A DNA stretch of 64,000 bases from Oxytricha trifallax. Taxonomy: Eukaryota > Ciliophora > Spirotrichea > Sporadotrichida > Oxytrichidae. The stretch is taken from positions 1 through 64,000 of the forward strand of contig ARYC01000370.1 in NCBI GenBank assembly GCA_000711775.1, written 5' to 3'. Shown here in pieces: positions 58,308-64,000 of this stretch. Within the stretch, counting starts at the first letter, position 1. Every line of letters begins with the position of its first letter. The notes beneath the pieces were generated by a model that was not told the DNA's origin, made no database searches, and was given only the letters and a program-made list of their open reading frames with translations. A program made the translations under genes and the position numbers.

Positions 58308-58575
58308 GTATCTAATAGGAGGTCAACTTTCTAACGAGAAAGTTTTGCTAAAACAGTAACAAATTTCTGAGATAGATTTCCATATTTTTACCAATTAAAT
58401 TCTATTGAATTAGCACTAAATATGTCTTAATTTAATTAGTACTGGTACTAAATCCTATTAATTTTAATTGATACATGAATGTAATAATATCAAACTTTAT
58501 AAGCTTTCTAGCTTTATAATAATGAAGTTTTAATTGAAAAGTTTAAATTAGTTTAAACTCTAATTAGTATCATGT
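58308..58575 (+). pseudogene. TBE fossil (22-kDa start region and GTACC array)
   Basis: GTATCTAATAGGAGGTCAAC matches 806-826 of TBE copy 1, followed by ACAGTAACAAA, TTAATTTAATTAGTACTGGTA-like and ATGAAGTTTTAATTGAAAAG words in the same order as 860-1060. It is strongly diverged and lacks TBE ends. It lies directly after the 630-bp repeat. Confidence 0.7.
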
Positions 58576-58972
58576 TGTAAAATTCTATAACTATATTTGA
58601 ACAAAAGAATTTCAAAGAATAAGAAATATAGTCTCAAGTAATTATAAGAAAGAGTTTTCATAAAATTTAAATAGTTTAATTATATAATTAAGCCAAAAAA
58701 CTGCGATTTTATTTTAATTTTTATACATGATGCTTTCTTCTTAACATCTATCAAAATTTAGAGATGAAATTATAAAAGAATAAAAATCTCCACCTTGAAA
58801 ATAATAAATTTCATTTAATCTAAGATCAATAAGAAAATAATCAAATAGGGACCCGTATCGTTAATAATACTCTCATCAATAGAAACACATATAAACTATT
58901 AATAGGTTTTGGATTATTGATTTTTGTAATATTAATGAGTTGGGACGTCATGACGTCAACACCCGTATATAT

Positions 58973-60596
58973 TATAAAAGTTATTTTAATATACTATGAA
59001 TAAAATAAACTAATGAATTCATATTGGTTTGTGAATCATTTTGCAAACAAAATTAAAACTATTAATTTAAAAGAACAAAATACTTCTTGATGTAGGCATA
59101 GTAATCATGGATATATAGGATTTTATATTATAATGAAATATTAATTTTGATTTATTAAAATGAATGATATTAAAATTAATCCTAATACTGAAATAAGAAG
59201 TGTCTGTGAATTAAATATTTAATGTTATATACAAAAGCATACCTCTTTATAAAGCAGAAGTTTTCTTGAGAAGAGTAGCACTAAATTCAGACAAGCTCCA
59301 TTAAAAAACTATAAGAATTTAGTGAAAATGCGCTTCAATTTGGTTTATAGAATTTAGTAGAAAGATGTTACAATATTCTATGGACATGTATTTTAATATG
59401 TCTTATTGGTTTCATTAATCATAAATACATTTTTTTATATTTATTATTTCTTATAGCTTAAATATGCCAAATGTAGTTCAGAATAAATTTTTAATATATC
59501 AATATATATTTTCAAAGATGAACTATAGGAGTATATTTGAAAATAAGTGAGTCGCTTGAGGCAAGAGAAATAAAGAAATATATTAAAATTTAAAAGATAT
59601 GTTTATTATATAACAATAACTATTTTGTTATAGCTAATTCATTGACATAAAAGTAGGGGCTATAAATTAATTATAAATGGCATCAAGATTTTAATAAAAT
59701 TTTAACCTACAACTCCTTTTTTTCTTTTGCGTGAGGAATTTAGCTGATTAATAAGTTTCTACAAGTGATATAATCAATAATTAATTGTATTTGCATTTGT
59801 TACAGAATTAGGTTCATGATTCAACGATTAAAAGGTAATTAGTAATTACCAAATCATTCATAGTTTCTGAGGATTAGCTCTGATTCACTCTTTCTTGTGC
59901 TACTGTATGTCTGTCTCCTGATTATATTAGTTACAAATGATGCAGTAAAGAAATAATATTATATTATATCAATTACTAAAAAATAAATAATATTTCAAGA
60001 TTTTATAATTAGAATTCAACAATAATTCAATATTTAATCATTTATTTGAGTTTAAGAATACTATAATTCTTAACTAATAATTTATCTTAATTAAATAATA
60101 TTTGGTTTTTTGAATGTTAAAAATAATTTGATTATAAATTAAAAAAACTGAATAAATATATTGCTAGCTTTTTAATACATTATGCAAAAGATTGTAACAG
60201 TAATTAATTAATTTATTCAGTATTTCAATGCCAAATTTGACAAATACTTCAAATGTCACAAGTAAGATAGTTTCAATAATTGTTATTAAGATAAGTAAAA
60301 ATCTTCAAGATCCAACAAACATGTCCCCATACCCAGAGTATTAAAATGAAGCTGTTTAAGTAATTAATAAAGCTTTAATCACATAGAATAATACTTAATT
60401 TTTGTTAGTTTTTATCAATAATATTTAGAAAATGTAAATAAAGAGTAATGAATAGAATTTACTAAGATTTATTTTGCAATTTAAGTTTAATAAATGTTAG
60501 CTAATGCCACTGACATTTAATACTTATTTGAACTATATTTTACATTAATATACAAGCTATTATCTGATGATTAATGAGTAAGCTCAAAATTAAAAT
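58973..60596. other. AT-rich stretch without recognised gene
   Basis: Nothing recognised. Confidence 0.4.
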
Positions 60597-61224
60597 TTAA
60601 CAAATTCACTAGTTAATAATAAAATCAAACCATCAATCTTAGTCGTGAAGTAGAAGTATCTGAAGTGAGTTGACGTGGCAAGTCTAGACAAGAAAAACTC
60701 TGAATAACCACCTCGCCTCCATTCCACCTCTCTATGTTTCCTAGATGCACACGAGATAAGAGGCAAGCGAACTTGGAGTATCCCCCGCAGAGATCCGCTT
60801 CCTGTAAACAATTAAAGGAAGGATTAGTTAAAACTCTTATCAGGTTCCACAGCTTCAGAGATTGTATTCTCTGTCCTTTCGCTGTGGTAGCCTCATAACC
60901 CGACTTGGTGTGGGAGCAAAATCATTATCGTTGGCTTCTATGGTTCTCATCGTATCATTTTTGAAGGCTAAGCACCACCTTAATCCTGCTCCCTATTATC
61001 TAGAAAACTGAACTCACTCCAGGTAGCTCATATATGCAGGGAAATCGCAGCGTGCAGCCCTCTCGAGGAGTTTAAAGCTGACAGATTGAACCCCGCTGAC
61101 TGGCACCTAATGCGGTGATCTCAACAACCCCCTGTCTACCCTCAGCAGGCCTTAGTATAGTAGAAAGCTCTATTAGAAAGTTCTGAATGAGATTAGAATC
61201 TCACCCAGCAATTAACTTTCTAAT
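60597..61224 (-). repeat. 630-bp repeat family, inverted full-length copy
   Basis: On the minus strand starts GAAAGTTAATTGCTGGGTGA, as at 57676, and ends with ACTAAGATTGATGGTTTGAT. In between it shares ACTAAGGC(C/T)T, TAATAGGGAG(A/C)AGGAT and CGAAAGGACAG words with the plus copy. Confidence 0.75.
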
Positions 61225-63349
61225 TTATTAATTTGATCTAGAGTAATAAAAAATTAATATCTGAAAATTAACTATAAAATTGTTTTTATATATTTTATAA
61301 AGCATTTTCAATGGCCGAGATTCGATTTTAAATGTAAAGGGAATAAACTTAATTATAACATATATTTATTTTTGTTAAGAGATCTTATAATAAAACAATC
61401 TATCTTATATAATTAAATAAAACACAAACATAGTTTTGCATCAGTTGTAGCATTATTCTCAACAAGTATGCTCTGACTATCTTCTAATTTATCAATTTCT
61501 TAATCTTAATCTGCATTTTATTTTCATATATAATTATTCAATTTTATCATTGCACTATACTAATGGTTGATACCCACTGGACTTATTGATATTAACAATA
61601 TATATTTTGGAATTTTATTTGTAAATTGTAAATATAAATAGATTGCATATATTAAAAATTTAATACAAATTAATTGCTAATTAGCAATTATCTCAACAGA
61701 TGGTAAATTACTCATAGTTAGTATATAAAATTAATAATTAATTTAAGTTTCAGGTATCTAAAAATAGAATTTATAAGAAATTATTCGATCTAATTTAAGC
61801 AAAATTACTACTTTAAAATCTGTAACAATAACTAGTAATATTCTATAAATAAAACCCCATGAATAAAATTTTACTGAATTTTTAAGAATTTTGGTAAAAT
61901 TAATTAGATTAAAGTATAGTAAAACTAATAACTTACAGATTTAGGGTTTAAAAATATCATCTCCTATCGAGATTCGAACTCTGCCTTGGTAATTAGAAAT
62001 ATAAAATTGCCCCATCTGATAATTAGTTAAGTCTTTCTGTTTTATACACCAGTTTCTGTTTTAAATATCTTTGAAATTTTCACAATTTCCACTTATCTAA
62101 TCACACAATCACTATCCTATTTTCATTATGATTTTTATAGAAAACTACTTGACTTAATAGAATTTCTCAATAGTGAAAAACTCAAGTGAGCTGAAGAATT
62201 CACTTTAAATAAAAAAAGAAAATTTATGTGTTTAGATATCAAGAAATACTATTTGACTGATGAAAAACGAAAAGTCTGATATTATGTTGTGAAATATGAA
62301 AATCTCAAAGTATTAAATCACCTAACGCAGAGGAAAGACCAAAATAAATGAAAAATCAAATGTTTTTGAAATTAGCAAGAAAGGATTAAAAGTTAGGTAG
62401 TTTATTTTCACTCTTATTCAAAACTTTTTTTTTTCTTATATCTAATTAATTTTTCTAGTTCTCATTTATTTCAAAATATAGGACTAATATTAAGTTATTT
62501 TTAAACAATTTATTAAGAATATCCTAATTCAAACCTTATTATGATCAAAGACAAGAATCTTAGTCCTATTCTTTTATCAATTAGCTAAATGTTAACATGT
62601 AATAAATATCATTTAGTCATACGAGCAACAGTTAGAGTGAACTTTGCCCTAAACGGTTAAGAATTCAAAATCATATTATCTTGTTTTAGCAAATATTATG
62701 TACCTCTTATTTTCTCTAAAAACTGAAAACTTATACTTAATTAAATAAACATATATTTCTATTTTATCAATTATAGAAATAATTAATATAAAATTATCTT
62801 ATGATAATCACTCAACCAGCCATAGTAAACAACTAATATACTAATAATTTAATCTTCAACCATCATATTTATTTTACTGAAATTACTAAAAATCAATCAG
62901 GTTTTCTTTAAACGCATGGCAAATAGACACGTTGTTCGTCTAACAATTTTGTAAGAAACTTAAGAGCAACTAGTTACAAATAACGTTTATTTCAGGAAAT
63001 TGAGTCACTAGAGGTTCATTAGAATTTTTTTCAAATCAAAGATCAATATTAAGTAATGATAAGTAATTTGAAGATAAAAAATTGAAGAGGGAAATGCAAA
63101 TAATAGGGGAAAGAATACAAAAGAAAAGAACATATTGAATATAACAAGGAACTGGATTCATTGAGATCAAAGAGATTGCTCAAGAGGACCACAGTTTATA
63201 AGAAATTGACATATAAATTTTACAGTTGATGATATTTAACAGATTAAACATCGAAGCCATTTAATTGTTAAAACTATATTTTTTAATCATTAAGTGTACA
63301 ATAGATATATAAGGAAAAAGTGAATTGACTCATTGTTTTTATACAAATA
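61225..63349. other. AT-rich stretch without recognised gene
   Basis: A single TAAAACCCCATGAATAAAA near 61850 resembles the end of the AAACCCC MITEs, but no partner end is found. Nothing else recognised. Confidence 0.4.
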
Positions 63350-63560
63350 TATTAAATATGGGTTGGTGATCTGGAATCTTTAGAATAACAACTAAATCTT
63401 ACATAATGGAGCAGAGTGCGAAGAGAATACTCCCTCAGAAGAATCCAATGCTACTTAACAAGACAAACAATGTCACTGAAGTTTAAGTATTTGATTCGAA
63501 AGCGGTAATGCACGTGACTTGATCAGAAGCAGATCAATTACCTTACCAGTCCAACTGTTG
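63350..63560 (+). mobile_element. Relative of the 29305 TIR element (left part)
   Basis: Starts TATTAAATATGGGTTGGTGA, like the 29305 TIR (TATTAAATATGAGTGAGTGA). It then shares TGGAATCTTTAGA-like, GAGCAGAGTGCGA-like, AATGCTACT and AAGACAAACAATGTCACTG-like words in the same order. The right end is not found in the window. Confidence 0.55.
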
Positions 63561-64000
63561 AATCAGCTAATCTTTGAATTATTTTGACTAATATGACCAC
63601 AAATCTCTATCTTAATTAGCATCCCCTGTTCAATCATACAATCAAAAACCTTAGTCATTGACCATCTCATAGCGTATAATCAAACGCTAAACATGCTTTT
63701 ATGAAAAATTAGTAATTATACTGCAACAATTGTAATCTAAATAATATTAATTAATAATTAATATATCAACAATTAGTGCTGATCTTAAGATTTAAAATTT
63801 CTCTCGAGATTAGTAATTCACAACTTTTTGTAAATATTCAATAATTTAATAAAAGAGATAAGCTTAATAAAATGATAATAATGCGAAAAAGTCATTAATA
63901 AAAATCTCAGTTGAAATATTTAGAGCAATTATTTTAAATAATAATAATTTAAGTTTTTTTTATTTATATTGCTAATGTTATAGATAAAGTTCAAAATATT

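Larger units (their letters stand above)
56949..58964. mobile_element. 2.0-kb TIR element with 8-bp target duplication (GTATATAT)
   Basis: Begins GGGTCTTGACGTCAGGACGT and ends with the inverse (ACGTCATGACGTCAACACCC). The duplication GTATATAT flanks both sides (56941-56948 and 58965-58972). The inverted similarity extends imperfectly to about 100 bp. Near the left end there are four tandem 18-19 bp units of the type AAGACGTCCCAG (56961-57031). The interior contains a copy of the 630-bp repeat and a TBE fossil. No transposase seen. Confidence 0.8.

Noticed and set aside
61840-61870. Third AAACCCC MITE near 61850
   Set aside because: Only one end-like word is present; no inverted partner or TA-flanked second end found.
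61960-62010. AGTTCGAATCTCG on the minus strand, like a tRNA T-arm
   Set aside because: The T-stem pairs only three bases and no matching acceptor strand or anticodon arm lies upstream.

Overview
The window looks like germline (micronuclear) DNA of a stichotrich ciliate close to Oxytricha trifallax (Sterkiella). Three things point there. (1) Two TBE transposons carry C4A4 telomere-like ends and the TBE gene set. (2) Reading frames are conserved only if TAA and TAG are read as Gln and TGA is the only stop. (3) The background is very AT-rich and gene-poor, with tiny introns (26-41 nt), and is packed with short inverted-repeat elements. Translations with the standard code break almost every real gene here. 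Because TGA is the only stop, long open frames also arise by chance, so I relied on homology between copies, recognisable domains, local GC and strand purine bias.

Layout. 1-2871: 3' part of TBE copy 1 (22-kDa ORF and 57-kDa zinc-finger/kinase ORF). 2872-5902: a 215-bp dispersed repeat and a small coding-like island. 5911-7697: an inverted-repeat element with an 8-bp target duplication. 7706-15300: almost featureless AT-rich DNA with two weak coding-like islands. 15311-16740: a GC-rich block with a decayed EF-hand (CDPK-type) fragment and an opposing YHYH-domain fragment, followed by the second 215-bp repeat. 17526-18450: a coding-like block. 20256-24366: a complete TBE (4111 bp, TSD ATT). 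24990-27848: minus-strand coding DNA of unknown function. 27906-28873: a near-perfect fold-back element. 29305-29745: a small TIR element. 30278-31600: a degenerate IS630/Tc1-type transposase unrelated to TBE. 32121-34458: a MITE abutting a 2.1-kb TIR element. 36003-36800: a stand-alone relative of the TBE 22-kDa protein. 36955-41130: a SecA-like ATPase gene on the minus strand, interrupted by a 701-bp palindrome. 41599-45126 and 51802-53310: three copies of an unnamed repeat with a coding region, a 3' hairpin and an ATT-rich tail. 54596-55086: a second G-run palindrome. 55313-61224: three copies of a roughly 630-bp repeat, a second C4A3-ended MITE, a 2.0-kb element with an 8-bp TSD, and a TBE fossil. 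The window ends inside a relative of the 29305 element.

How it fits together. In this lineage the TBE transposases are known to take part in removing germline-limited DNA during macronuclear development. The window therefore shows both the machinery (TBE genes) and the likely targets (TBEs, MITEs, palindromes). The clearest example is the palindrome inside the SecA-like gene: taking it out together with one copy of its 6-bp flanking repeat rejoins the reading frame across a Walker-B motif. Many genes carry one-base frame breaks, some in homopolymers. I cannot tell pseudogene decay, tiny IESs and assembly indels apart from this sequence alone.
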